A stretch of 64,000 nt of DNA from Micromonosporaceae bacterium KJ-029 (GTDB lineage Bacteria > Actinomycetota > Actinomycetes > Mycobacteriales > Micromonosporaceae), in the NCBI GenBank assembly GCA_005402585.1, contig BIFP01000015.1, positions 1 through 64,000 on the forward strand, read 5' to 3'. Made by a program: the position numbers and the translations under genes. Below, one piece after another: positions 56,176 to 64,000 of this stretch (positions within the stretch are counted from its first letter, which is position 1; the number at the start of each line of letters is the position of its first letter). Under the pieces are notes generated by a model. That model ran no database searches, was not told where the DNA came from, and saw nothing but the letters and a program-made list of their open reading frames with translations.

Positions 56176-56825
56176 GCCTTGCTCCCAGTACGTCGTCGGG
56201 CCAGACCGATCAGCGCGCCGAGCCCACCGGCGGCCACGACTCCGACGGCCAGGGCCACGGCCGGGGTCGCCCCGCCGCCCGATTGGGTGAAGTCGATCTG
56301 GTGGGTTCCGTCCGCCGCGGTGTACAGCGCCTCCGCCGGCAACGCCGGGGTGTCGGCGCGCAGCACCGTGCGGTAGGCCTGGTTGAGGTCGGTCAGCGCG
56401 GTCATCGTGATGTCGAGCGTGCTCACCGGGGCGGGGCAGTCGAAGGTCAGCCGAGCGCCCCTGGCCAGCAGGGCGTCCAGCGGCTTGAGTTCGCCGCGGC
56501 ATGGCCGGCCGTCCTGGCTGACCGTGATCCGCTCACGGAGGTAGTCGCGGACCGCGGTGGAGCCCTGCAACTTCTGCTCACCGGTGAGCTGGGTGGCAAC
56601 CGGGCCGCTGGTCGGGTCCTCGAAGGCTCCGAGCGACTGGCCGAGCGCAACCCAGTCGTCCTCGGCGGGCTGCCAGGAGAGGTCGACCCGGAAGCCGTCG
56701 ACGGCGACCCGGGCCACCGTGGGTGGGCCGAAGGGGTGGGCGGCGGCAGGTGTGCCGGTACCGGTCGTCGCGGCCAGCGCCGCCCCGCCAGCGAGCAGCG
56801 CCCCGGCGAGAATTCGGTGATTCAT
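56172..56825 (-). CDS. Secreted, membrane-anchored partner of the NicO transporter
   Basis: A 217-residue protein with a signal peptide ending near AAAHPFG, an extracytoplasmic domain (about 30-185; VDGFRVDLSWQPAEDDWVAL, TFDCPAPVSTLDITMTALTD) with two cysteines (RPCRGE and FDCPAP) and a C-terminal transmembrane helix plus a basic tail RRRTGSKA. The 4-nt overlap with the transporter gene indicates a functional pair, for example metal delivery to or capture from the transporter. The exact biochemical role is not known to me. Confidence 0.8.
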   Translation of the reverse strand: MNHRILAGALLAGGAALAATTGTGTPAAAHPFGPPTVARVAVDGFRVDLSWQPAEDDWVALGQSLGAFEDPTSGPVATQLTGEQKLQGSTAVRDYLRERITVSQDGRPCRGELKPLDALLARGARLTFDCPAPVSTLDITMTALTDLNQAYRTVLRADTPALPAEALYTAADGTHQIDFTQSGGGATPAVALAVGVVAAGGLGALIGLARRRTGSKA

Positions 56826-56888
56826 GTTCGTCTCCGGAAGGCCCTGGGTGTGGGGCCCGCTGGGCGAGCCCCACACCGAGGGTGGGAA

Positions 56889-58559
56889 CTACTTGGTCAA
56901 CGTGAGGATCGGGCTGGTGATCTTCTGGTTGACGCTGGACAGGAACACCTCGTAGGTGTTGTCCGCCTTGGCGGTCGCCGGCACGGTCAGCACGTAGCTG
57001 ATCCGGCCCAACTCGTCCGCCTTCAGGTTGGCGATGAAGATCTCGTCCTTGCCCGCCACGTTGCGGCCGTCGCCGGCCTTACGCAGCTGGACGGCGACCT
57101 TCTCACCCGGGTCGTAGCCGTACGCGGAGACCGTGACCTCACCCTTGACCGCGACGGTGGTCTTGTCGACCACGACGTGCTCACCGACCGTGTTCTCCGC
57201 CGTACGCAGCTCGTTGACAGTGCGCTCACCGGCGTCGTTCTTCCGGATGAGGAACCCGTCGTGGTGCTCACCGTTGGCGTAGCGCGCCTCGAACCGCAGG
57301 GTGTCCTGCTCGACGTCGATGAGCTGGTAGAGCTGCGTGTTCTGGCTGGTGCTGGTCACCTCGGCGCCGTTACCGGTCCAGTTCTGGCCGTTGTTGAGCG
57401 CGTACATCTTGCCGCCGGAGACCGACACGGCGTACACCGTGCTGTTGTGCACGGCCGCCGTCTTGCGGGCGGTGGTCACGTTGCCCCGGCCGTACGAGTG
57501 GTCGTGGCCCTGGAGCACCAGGTCGACGCCGTACTTCTCGAACAGCGGACCCCACTGGTTGCGGACGTTCGGGTTGTTCCGCGTGCCGGTGGTCGAGTAG
57601 ACCGGGTGGTGGAAGGTCACCACGGTCCACTTGTTGGGGTTCTCCTTCAGCACGCTCTCCAGCCAGGCGGTCTGCGCGGCCATCAGCGTGCTGTTGCTCT
57701 GGTAGTTCGAGTCCAGGGCGATGAAGCGTACGCCCTGGTAGTCGACGTAGTAGACGGTCTGCTTCAGCTCCGCGTTGCCCGGGCCGTTGTCCGGGTACGG
57801 GAACTGCGGCCGCCAGAACTGCGACAGTCCACCGCTGTACTCGTGGTTGCCCGGGACCGAGATGTTGTTGATCTGGCCGTCGATGAAGCTACCGGCCTTG
57901 TACCACTGACCCCACTGCTCTTCGCTGTTGGCGTTGTCGATGAGGTCACCGGCGTTGACGATCGCCTTGGCCTGCGGCCGGTCGGCGAACGCCTGCCGGA
58001 ACACGCGAGGCACGGCGGAGTCGATGTAGTTCTGCGCGTCACCGTAGTAGATGAACGAGAACGGCTCGAAGTTGCTGGCCGCGGTGGTGAAGTCGATCCA
58101 CTCGCTCCAGTTGGTGCCGTCGCCGACCCGGTAGGTGTAGCGGGTGTTCGGCTTCAGGTCGGTGAACTCGACCGTGTGGTAGGTCGAGGCGTACCCGAGC
58201 GAGGTGTTGACCGGGGTGCTGGAGAGGGCGGAGAGCCGGGTTACCGCCCCGGACGGCGGGGCGACGTCACCGAGGGCCCGAGGGGCCTCGAGGATCTCGG
58301 CCCGAGCCCACTCTGCGGGAGCCTGGGCACGCCAGGTGACACGCTGCGACGTGGCCGGCGTGGTGGTCGGGGTGAGCATGATCCGGTCCGGCATGGGAGA
58401 CGGCTTGTGGATCTCGGCGGCGGGGAACTTGGCTGGCGGGGCATCACCGAAGGCGGCGGGGCTGATGGCCACGCCACCGACAAGCAGAGCTGCGGCACCG
58501 ATCGCCACGATCTTTGCCCGACGGGATCCGATGCGCCAGGGGAACGTCTGGTCGGTCAA
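56889..58559 (-). CDS. Secreted purple acid phosphatase / metallophosphoesterase
   Basis: A 556-residue secreted enzyme starting at TTG 58559. Signal peptide about 15-40 (GSRRAKIVAIGAAALLVG). A fibronectin-like N-terminal PAP domain (about 55-165) precedes the calcineurin-like core with its metal ligands in order: YYGDAQ, NAGDLID, VPGNHEY, FHHPVYS and LQGHDHSYGRG. The C-terminal ~110 residues form a beta domain. The enzyme would release phosphate from organic esters outside the cell, a role shared with the 5'-nucleotidase at 41885. An earlier ATG start was not found; TTG is preceded by GAAGGGCG at a long spacing, so the start is less certain than the rest. Confidence 0.9.
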   Translation of the reverse strand: MTDQTFPWRIGSRRAKIVAIGAAALLVGGVAISPAAFGDAPPAKFPAAEIHKPSPMPDRIMLTPTTTPATSQRVTWRAQAPAEWARAEILEAPRALGDVAPPSGAVTRLSALSSTPVNTSLGYASTYHTVEFTDLKPNTRYTYRVGDGTNWSEWIDFTTAASNFEPFSFIYYGDAQNYIDSAVPRVFRQAFADRPQAKAIVNAGDLIDNANSEEQWGQWYKAGSFIDGQINNISVPGNHEYSGGLSQFWRPQFPYPDNGPGNAELKQTVYYVDYQGVRFIALDSNYQSNSTLMAAQTAWLESVLKENPNKWTVVTFHHPVYSTTGTRNNPNVRNQWGPLFEKYGVDLVLQGHDHSYGRGNVTTARKTAAVHNSTVYAVSVSGGKMYALNNGQNWTGNGAEVTSTSQNTQLYQLIDVEQDTLRFEARYANGEHHDGFLIRKNDAGERTVNELRTAENTVGEHVVVDKTTVAVKGEVTVSAYGYDPGEKVAVQLRKAGDGRNVAGKDEIFIANLKADELGRISYVLTVPATAKADNTYEVFLSSVNQKITSPILTLTK

Positions 58560-58790
58560 GACTTTGGTCGCCCTTCAAAGAGGAGATGGACAGCACCGTC
58601 GGTCGCCTGGCGCCGACGGGCCGTCGTCATTCGCCCAGTTCCGCCCGACCGATTGGCAACAAGATCCTTTCCAGCGCGTGAACACTCGTCACGACAGCGC
58701 ATTGACCAGGAAGTGTTGGCCGGCTGGCCACCTGGCCGACACCTACGGATGGCTGCCGTTAAGGGTTTCGTTCCTACGATCGGCGGCGCT

Positions 58791-59312
58791 ATGACCAATC
58801 AGGACGCCGCTAACCACCGAGCCTCGACCCTCCGGCACCGCCTGCTGCGTGGTGGCGGTGCCCTGCTCTGCACGGCAGCACTACTCGGCACGCTGGTCGG
58901 CAGCGCGACGCCCGGTGCCGTCGTCGTGAAGGACGAACACTTCATCACCGCCCAGACGCCGGGCATCCTCGACATCGAGGGAGGCGAGTGCTTCGACGAC
59001 CCGGCCGACGTGCCGGAGGCGGGCGGCGTCGTCGTCCTTTACCGGCCGTGCGCGGACACGGCGGACAACCAGTCGTACGGGTTCGCGCACGCCGTCGATT
59101 CGGCCTGGGATCCGGCGGCACTTAGCGAGTTCGCCTGGGACGCCTGCCGGCAACTCTTCGGCCAGAACTGGCCCGGCGACCAGAGCAGCGGGCTGCGCTT
59201 CTATCCGATCATGCCGACCGTCGAGACGTGGGCCGACGGAGACCGGGACGTGATGTGCGTGGTCTACCGGTATGGCGGCCGGTTGCCCGGTTCGATGCTG
59301 CCGAAGTGGTGA
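58791..59312 (+). CDS. Secreted septum-formation-like protein
   Basis: A 173-residue secreted protein: signal peptide about 17-43 (LLRGGGALLCTAALLGTLVG), then IEGGECFDDPADVP, VVVLYRPCADT, FAWDACRQLFG and LRFYPIMPTVETWADGDRDV followed by MCVVY. Four conserved cysteines (GECF, RPCAD, DACR, MCV) and the WxxGDRxxxC ending match the actinobacterial septum-formation family domain. ATG at 58791. The longer frame reaching 56283 is antisense to other genes and rejected. It is divergent from the phosphatase (231 bp) and converges with a Ca2+/H+ antiporter. Confidence 0.82.
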   Translation: MTNQDAANHRASTLRHRLLRGGGALLCTAALLGTLVGSATPGAVVVKDEHFITAQTPGILDIEGGECFDDPADVPEAGGVVVLYRPCADTADNQSYGFAHAVDSAWDPAALSEFAWDACRQLFGQNWPGDQSSGLRFYPIMPTVETWADGDRDVMCVVYRYGGRLPGSMLPKW

Positions 59313-59335
59313 ACCACCGCCCGTCGACCGGTGGT
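59313..59335. terminator. Short hairpin between convergent genes
   Basis: ACCACCG (59313-59319) pairs with CGGTGGT (59329-59335), loop 9 nt, directly after the stop of the septum-formation-like gene and 34 bp before the stop of the antiporter. A short but well-placed stem. Confidence 0.45.
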
Positions 59336-59368
59336 GCCACCGAGGCGGGCACCCCCGTCCAGCGCGCT

Positions 59369-60481
59369 TCAGCCCCACCAGAACAGTGAGCCGAGCACGG
59401 TGTAGAGGGCGACGAGCGCCAGTCCTTCGAGGTGGTTCACCGTGCCGTCGATGGTGACGAAGACGACGAGCAGGGCCGCGACGATCACCGCGACGATCTG
59501 CAACGGCGGGAAGATCAGGGTGAACGCCCCGGCACCGAGCAGCGGCGCGATGAGTGTCAGCACCGGAGCGAGCATCAGCGCGACCTGTAGCGCGCCTTCC
59601 ATGGTGATCGCCGTCGCCGTGTCGGCATCGCCCCGGAGGCTGAGCTGGACCGCCGGGGCGAGCTGCGACAGGTTGCCGACGGTGGCCACCAGGAACAGTC
59701 CGACGAAGGCGGCGTTGAGGTTCATCGCCTCGGTCGCCGGGATCAGGGCTTCGGTCAGCCAGTCCGCCTCGATGGCGATGAGCAGTCCGGCGGCGGCGAC
59801 CAGGATCAGCACCCGCGGCAGCGGCCAGGTGCCCACCTTGGCCTCGCCGGTGCCGTTGTGCACCGGGGGTGGCGCGTCGGCGTCCTTGCCGAGACGGAAC
59901 GGCAGGGACACCACGAAGACGGCGAGCAGGGCTATGGCCACGACGTACGAAACGGCATTCGTATGCTGCGCGGCGGGGGTGCCGAGGTTGACGGCGATGG
60001 CCGGGGTGATGAGGGTGGCCATCAGCAGCACGAGCATGACCCGGGTGACCTTGGCGTGCCTGCCGTCGATGGTCATCGTCCCGTTGCGCAGCCCGCCGGT
60101 CAGGTACGCCAGCCCGTTCCCGAGCAGCAACAGGTTGAGCACCGACCCGATCAACGCGGCCTGCACCACGGTGACCAGGCCGGCGCGCAGCGCGAAGATG
60201 CAGATGATCAGCTCGGGCAGGTTGCCGACCACGGCCTGGAAGGTGCCGATGGCGGCCGGGCGCATCCGTCCACCGAGCTGGTCCAGCGACCGGCCGAGCA
60301 CCGCGGAGGCGAGGGTGATGGCACCCAGGGTGGCGAAGAACTGCAGGACCGCCGACGCCCCGCCGTAGTGGGCGAGGGCGGCGAGCACCGCGGAGACGAT
60401 GGTCGCGCCCCACAGCAGCAGATCGACGACGCGCCCCACGTCACGGCGCCGACGTTTCACCTCGGTCGCCAGCGCCTGCAT
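59369..60481 (-). CDS. Ca2+/H+ antiporter (CaCA superfamily) A
   Basis: A 370-residue membrane protein with about eleven helices and two inverted alpha-repeats typical of CAX/CaCA exchangers: GTFQAVVGNLPELIICIFAL in the first half and LFLVATVGNLSQLAPAVQLS in the second, each with the conserved G-N-[LP] and Glu or Gln in the pore. It would export Ca2+ in exchange for protons. ATG at 60481 rather than the longer Arg-rich frame. It is divergent from a second antiporter with 169 bp between. Confidence 0.85.
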   Translation of the reverse strand: MQALATEVKRRRRDVGRVVDLLLWGATIVSAVLAALAHYGGASAVLQFFATLGAITLASAVLGRSLDQLGGRMRPAAIGTFQAVVGNLPELIICIFALRAGLVTVVQAALIGSVLNLLLLGNGLAYLTGGLRNGTMTIDGRHAKVTRVMLVLLMATLITPAIAVNLGTPAAQHTNAVSYVVAIALLAVFVVSLPFRLGKDADAPPPVHNGTGEAKVGTWPLPRVLILVAAAGLLIAIEADWLTEALIPATEAMNLNAAFVGLFLVATVGNLSQLAPAVQLSLRGDADTATAITMEGALQVALMLAPVLTLIAPLLGAGAFTLIFPPLQIVAVIVAALLVVFVTIDGTVNHLEGLALVALYTVLGSLFWWG

Positions 60482-60650
60482 GATCAGACACCATATGTCC
60501 GGACGCGCTCGACGCCAACAAAGATCCCAGCCCCGCCGCCGACGGCTGACCGCGGATCGCCACCGAGGACGGTGGCACCGCGACCTGGCCGGGGTGAGGG
60601 CGTCTGCCCGGGTCACCTCCCATGATCAGGCCGCTGGCAGGATGGAAGCC

Positions 60651-61748
60651 ATGCTCGCGTTGCGCCGCACCATGACCAGCTGGACCGTCTCCGTGCCGAT
60701 CGCCGCCCTCCTGGTGCTGGCGTTGACGTGGAACCGAAAACTCAGCGGCGTCCTGGTGGTCGTGGTCGCGCTGTTCCTGGCCGGTGCGGTGCTGGCGGCG
60801 GTGCACCACGCCGAGGTGGTCGCGCACAAGGTCGGCGAGCCGTACGGGTCACTGGTCCTCGCGGTGGCGGTCACCGTCATCGAGGTCGCCCTGATCGTCA
60901 CCCTGATGATCAGCGGCGGGGAGAAAACCGCGTCACTGGCCCGGGACACGGTCTTCGCCGCTGTCATGATCACCTGTAACGGCATCCTCGGCCTGTCCCT
61001 CCTGATCGGCGCTTTGCGCCGACGCCTGGCCGTGTTCAATTCGGAGGGCACCGGCGGCGCGCTGGCCACCGTGGCCACCCTCGCCACCCTGAGCCTGGTC
61101 GTTCCGACGTTCACCATCGGTCGGCCCGGGCCGGAGTTCAGCCCGGCCCAGCTGACCTTCGCCGCGGTGGTCTCGCTGGCCCTGTACGCCCTGTTCGTGA
61201 TGGTGCAGACCGGGCGGCACCGGGACTACTTCCTTCCGGTCAACCGCAAGGGCGAGATCCTCCCCGAGGAGGTGCACGCGGACCCGCCGTCCACCCGGAA
61301 GGCCCTGGCCAGCCTCGGCCTGCTGCTGGTCGCCCTGGTGGCCGTGGTCGGCGACGCCAAGTCGGTCTCCCCCGCGATCGAATCCGGGGTCGCCGCAGTG
61401 AACCTGCCGCCGGCGTTCGTCGGCGTGATCATCGCGTTGCTGGTGCTGCTGCCGGAGACGATCGCCGCCGCCAACGCCGCCCGCCGCGACCGGGTGCAGA
61501 TCAGCCTCAACCTCGCCCTCGGCTCCGCGATGGCCAGCATCGGCCTGACCATCCCGGCCATCGCCATCGTGTCGATCTGGCTGGACGGGCCACTGTTGCT
61601 CGGCCTCGGCGGCACCGAGATGACCCTGCTCGCGCTGACCGTCATCACCGGCGTGCTGACCGTCGTGCCGGGCCGGGCCACCCTGTTGCAGGGCGGCGTC
61701 CACCTGGTGCTGCTCGCCGCCTTCGTCTTCCTCGCCGCGAGCCCCTGA
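60651..61748 (+). CDS. Ca2+/H+ antiporter (ChaA/CaxA type) B
   Basis: A 365-residue membrane protein with about eleven helices. Pore repeats: VHHAEVVAHKVGEPYGSLVL, VTVIEVALIVTLMISGG in the first half and VLLPETIAAANAARRDRVQI in the second; the GEPYGSL and PETIAA blocks match ChaA-type antiporters. It belongs to a different CaCA branch from its divergent neighbour. ATG at 60651 is preferred (GGAAG 4 nt upstream); an in-frame ATG at 60642 would add three residues. A strong terminator follows. Confidence 0.87.
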   Translation: MLALRRTMTSWTVSVPIAALLVLALTWNRKLSGVLVVVVALFLAGAVLAAVHHAEVVAHKVGEPYGSLVLAVAVTVIEVALIVTLMISGGEKTASLARDTVFAAVMITCNGILGLSLLIGALRRRLAVFNSEGTGGALATVATLATLSLVVPTFTIGRPGPEFSPAQLTFAAVVSLALYALFVMVQTGRHRDYFLPVNRKGEILPEEVHADPPSTRKALASLGLLLVALVAVVGDAKSVSPAIESGVAAVNLPPAFVGVIIALLVLLPETIAAANAARRDRVQISLNLALGSAMASIGLTIPAIAIVSIWLDGPLLLGLGGTEMTLLALTVITGVLTVVPGRATLLQGGVHLVLLAAFVFLAASP

Positions 61749-61761
61749 CCCGGAACAATCC

Positions 61762-61791
61762 GGCCCCGCGCACCGGGCGGTGCGCGGGGCC
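61762..61791. terminator. Bidirectional terminator after the antiporter
   Basis: GGCCCCGCGCACC (61762-61774) pairs perfectly with GGTGCGCGGGGCC (61779-61791) around a 4-nt loop GGGC: a 13-bp stem between the convergent antiporter and DedA genes. Confidence 0.85.
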
Positions 61792-61813
61792 GTCGACCTC
61801 TCGGGCCGGTGGA

Positions 61814-62527
61814 TCAGTGCTTGTCGTAGTGCTGGCGGGTGTCGCGAATAGCGTGCTCGGCGGCTGCCTGCTCCTCGGGCGTGGCACCCCGCTTGGCGGC
61901 GAGGCGCGCGCGGAGCAGTTCGATGGCGATGGGGAGTACGGAGATCGCGACGATGGCGATCAGGATGTACTCGATGTTGGTCTTGACGAAGGGGATCTGG
62001 CCGAGGAAGTAGCCGAGGACGGTGACCCCGGTGCCCCAGAGAACGCCACCGACGATGTTGTAGATGACGAAGGTGCGGTAGTTCATCCGGCTGACCCCGG
62101 CCACGATCGGGGTGAACGTGCGGACGATGGGCACGAATCGGGCGAGCACGATGGATCGCGCGCCGTACTTCTCGAAGAACTCGTGGGCCTTGAGAAGGTT
62201 CTCCTGCTTGAACAGGCGGGAGTTGGGGCGGCGGAACAGTGCGGGGCCGACCTTGCGGCCGAAGAGGTAGCCGACCTGGTCACCGGCGATCGCGGCGATG
62301 GTGATCAGGAGGCACACCAGCCACAGCGGGTAGGTGATGTACTTACCGTCGGCGACGAGCAGGCCGGTGGTGAACAGGAGCGAGTCGCCGGGGAGGAAGA
62401 ACCCGATGAGCAGGCCCGACTCGGCGAAGACGATCACGAGGATGCCGATGAGCCCGAACGTGGAGATCAACCACTCCGGGGCAAGCCAGTCGGGCCCGAG
62501 AGCCAGAGTGGTGGTGGGCGTCGGCAC
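61814..62527 (-). CDS. DedA-family membrane protein
   Basis: A 237-residue protein with about five hydrophobic segments. DedA/SNARE-associated motifs: VFAESGLLIGFFLPGDSLLF, ITIAAIAGDQVGYLFGRKVG, LARFVPIVRTFTPIVAGVSR and a C-terminal YILIAIVAISVLPI. The F/E-x-G and R-x-x-P-x-x-R positions are intact. DedA proteins are lipid scramblases or transporters (e.g. of undecaprenyl phosphate carriers) needed for envelope homeostasis. The GTG at 62527 with GGAGG 7 nt upstream is preferred over the GTG at 62566. Confidence 0.9.
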   Translation of the reverse strand: MPTPTTTLALGPDWLAPEWLISTFGLIGILVIVFAESGLLIGFFLPGDSLLFTTGLLVADGKYITYPLWLVCLLITIAAIAGDQVGYLFGRKVGPALFRRPNSRLFKQENLLKAHEFFEKYGARSIVLARFVPIVRTFTPIVAGVSRMNYRTFVIYNIVGGVLWGTGVTVLGYFLGQIPFVKTNIEYILIAIVAISVLPIAIELLRARLAAKRGATPEEQAAAEHAIRDTRQHYDKH

Positions 62528-62628
62528 GGGATGACCTCCGGTGTCTGCGATCGGATTTGTCGCCACGACGGTGCGGCGTCCGTAGTCTAGGTCGGCCCAG
62601 AATCCCCCGGAGGCTCGACATCACACTC

Positions 62629-62674
62629 CGGCGATGCGGAGGCGGCCTCTGGGTGCCGCCTCCGCACGTCGCCG
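62629..62674 (-). terminator. Long hairpin after the subtilase gene
   Basis: TGCGGAGGCGGC (62635-62646) and GCCGCCTCCGCA (62655-62666) form a perfect 12-bp stem, loop CTCTGGGT. Outer CGGCGA (62629-62634) and TCGCCG (62669-62674) extend it across a 2-nt bulge. It lies 16 bp after the stop of the minus-strand subtilase fragment and upstream of DedA. Confidence 0.8.
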
Positions 62675-62689
62675 AGGACCGCCGGAAGA

Positions 62690-64000
62690 TCAGCCGATCG
62701 CGTACGCCCGGATGATCGTGACATCGGTGTAGCCGCCGGTGGTGTCGGTGACCCGGGCCCGCAGCGAGACCGCGCCGGAGGTCGGGTTGCCGACCGCCGC
62801 GGTCCAGACTCCGTCGATCTTCTTGACCTTCACCGACCGCCAGGTCTTCCCGCCGTCGAACGACGCCTTGGCGGTGACCGTCTTGACCTTGGGGTTCGTG
62901 CCCAGTTTGGCGTCCGGGTTCAGCTTGGGCCGGCTCAGCTTCAACTGGACGTTGGTGGTGCTGCCCGGCTTCGCCCGGTTGTAGAGGTTCAGGCCAGTGG
63001 GCAGCATGGTGACCGCGTAGACCGGTGCCGTCACTGAGGTGTTCGGCTTCGCCTTGAACCGGTACGTGACGCTGGTCTTCGGCGAGAGCATCCCGGACGG
63101 AAAAGTGATCTCCGGGTAGTAGCGGCTCGCGTTGTTGGTGAGCTTGTACCAGCCGGTCTTGGTCACCTTGTACTCAAGGTAGGTCTCCTCCGGCTCCCAG
63201 CCCTTGTCCCTGGTCGTCTTGACCGTCTTGCCGCCGAAGGTCAGCGTCGCGGTCGCCTTGTCGCCACCCTCGACGTTGAACCGGGGAAAACCGGGATCGG
63301 CGAACATGCCGTTCAGCGAGTAGGAGAGCCGGCCATTGAGCACCACCGGCAGCCGCGTGGACGGACCCCAGGCCGACCGGAAAAAGTTCAGGGTGTACGA
63401 ATTGCCCGCGACAACCTTGCGGGACACCATGTAGCCGCCGAGGCTGACCGTGGAGCCGCTCTTGGTCCCCGCGTAACTGCTGGCCCGAATGTCCCACTTG
63501 CCGGGTGACAGGTGCACCTTGGTCCGGTACGGCTGGTCGGTGCCGAACAGTCCGGCGTACATCTGGCTACCGCAGACGCGCTCGATCGGCTGCACCGCGA
63601 GGTGGCTACCGTCGATGGTCGCGGTCGGGCCCTGCCGACCCGTCACGTTCACCGTGCCGAGCGAGGACCGCTTGAAGGTCTTGGACAGTCCGCTGGGGAC
63701 GCCGGTGCTGGTGTGCATGACCGCGTAGCTGTCGGACAGGCCGACGCCGTCACTCCATTGCCACATCGCGCCGAAGGCCAGCTTTTTCGACGAGTTCGGG
63801 ATCACATACAGGCTGCCGTCGCCTCGGTCCGAAGCCTCGACCGAGTAGCTGGCGGAGGCGGACGTGGTGCAGATCCGTGCCGTGGTCTGAGCCCAGGCCC
63901 CGTCACCGACAGGTGCCGGACTGAGACCCATGGTGACCTTCTTGCCCTTGCGGGCGTCCACGGTCGTCTTACTGGCACCGGAGACCTTGACGGTACGGGC
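62690..64000 (-). CDS. C-terminal part of a large secreted protease-type protein (partial)
   Basis: 437 residues of an open frame that continues beyond the right edge; there is no start codon in the window that must be used. The sequence begins TVKVSGASKTTVDARKGKKV and then continues with several all-beta domains (ATIDGSHLAVQPIERVCGSQ, FDGGKTWRSVKVKKIDGVWT, ending AVSLRARVTDTTGG). The DARKGKKV entry and beta-domain tail are characteristic of the C-terminal region of actinobacterial secreted S8 (subtilase) peptidases, but the catalytic domain is not visible here. The call is therefore provisional. A strong hairpin follows the stop. Confidence 0.7.
   Translation of the reverse strand, partial: ARTVKVSGASKTTVDARKGKKVTMGLSPAPVGDGAWAQTTARICTTSASASYSVEASDRGDGSLYVIPNSSKKLAFGAMWQWSDGVGLSDSYAVMHTSTGVPSGLSKTFKRSSLGTVNVTGRQGPTATIDGSHLAVQPIERVCGSQMYAGLFGTDQPYRTKVHLSPGKWDIRASSYAGTKSGSTVSLGGYMVSRKVVAGNSYTLNFFRSAWGPSTRLPVVLNGRLSYSLNGMFADPGFPRFNVEGGDKATATLTFGGKTVKTTRDKGWEPEETYLEYKVTKTGWYKLTNNASRYYPEITFPSGMLSPKTSVTYRFKAKPNTSVTAPVYAVTMLPTGLNLYNRAKPGSTTNVQLKLSRPKLNPDAKLGTNPKVKTVTAKASFDGGKTWRSVKVKKIDGVWTAAVGNPTSGAVSLRARVTDTTGGYTDVTIIRAYAIG

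Noticed and set aside
56283..58790. Long plus-strand frame upstream of the septum-formation-like gene
   Set aside because: It is antisense to the NicO partner and phosphatase genes. Only the part from the ATG at 58791 has a signal peptide and conserved motifs.
1..64000. Integrated phage, plasmid or tRNA-linked genomic island
   Set aside because: No integrase, phage structural genes, tRNA or attachment-site repeat was seen. Base composition appears uniformly high in GC.

Overview
The window looks like chromosomal DNA of a high-GC actinomycete, most likely Micromonosporaceae (Micromonospora or a close relative). The basis is the very high GC content, frequent GTG starts, overlapping ATGA/GTGA gene junctions, an SCO4848-family membrane protein, a complete ESX-type (type VII) secretion locus and an ECF sigma factor with a TPR tail. 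No rRNA, tRNA, CRISPR or prophage genes were seen.

Layout. 0-0.6 kb: gene-poor edge with a promoter firing out of the window. 0.55-20.6 kb: an SCO4848-type membrane protein, a Cys-rich small protein, then one long minus-strand operon. In transcription order the operon is a YbaB-like protein, a small ESX-type protein, a 5395-residue CpnT-like polymorphic toxin, a SMI1/KNR4 (SUKH) immunity protein and two tandem paralogues of unknown fold. 20.7-41.7 kb: the ESX machine, with mycP, esxA/esxB, eccB, a YrhB/SUKH-3 protein, eccD, eccC, two probable substrates, a second mycosin, a membrane protein, a deaminase/SUKH-3/SseB trio, a beta-helix/AAA ATPase (EccA-like) and eccE plus a partner. 41.9-47.9 kb: a secreted nuclease/5'-nucleotidase fusion and a WxL/DUF916-like surface pair. 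47.9-53.5 kb: a sensor kinase with a receiver-flavoprotein, a lipoprotein and an ECF42-type sigma factor with its DGPF/YCII protein. 53.6-64 kb: a small inverted-repeat element, GNAT, TetR, a NicO metal exporter with partner, a purple acid phosphatase, a septum-formation-like secreted protein, two divergent Ca2+/H+ antiporters, DedA, and the C-terminus of a secreted subtilase.

The central system is a contact or export weapon. The giant protein starts with a WXG100-like/CpnT-type domain next to a full ESX locus, so it is probably an ESX substrate. It carries seven apparently intact catalytic domains: one YwqJ-type deaminase, four papain-fold (Tox-PL) deamidases and two calpain-like C2 proteases. 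The most unusual feature is that four small immunity-type genes lie entirely inside its coding sequence, all in the same +1 frame. Three are YrhB/Imm35-like and each starts exactly where a papain-fold domain ends; most have good ribosome binding sites. The long frame stays open through all four, where it encodes only low-complexity, hydrophilic sequence. This would be a toxin-immunity array in which the immunity genes are overprinted on the linkers of one polypeptide gene.

A second notable item is a 162-bp inverted-repeat element with a 3-bp TCA/TGA target duplication (MITE-like). A left-end fragment of it occurs in the mycP region. In both places the element abuts a gene exactly at its TGA stop codon.
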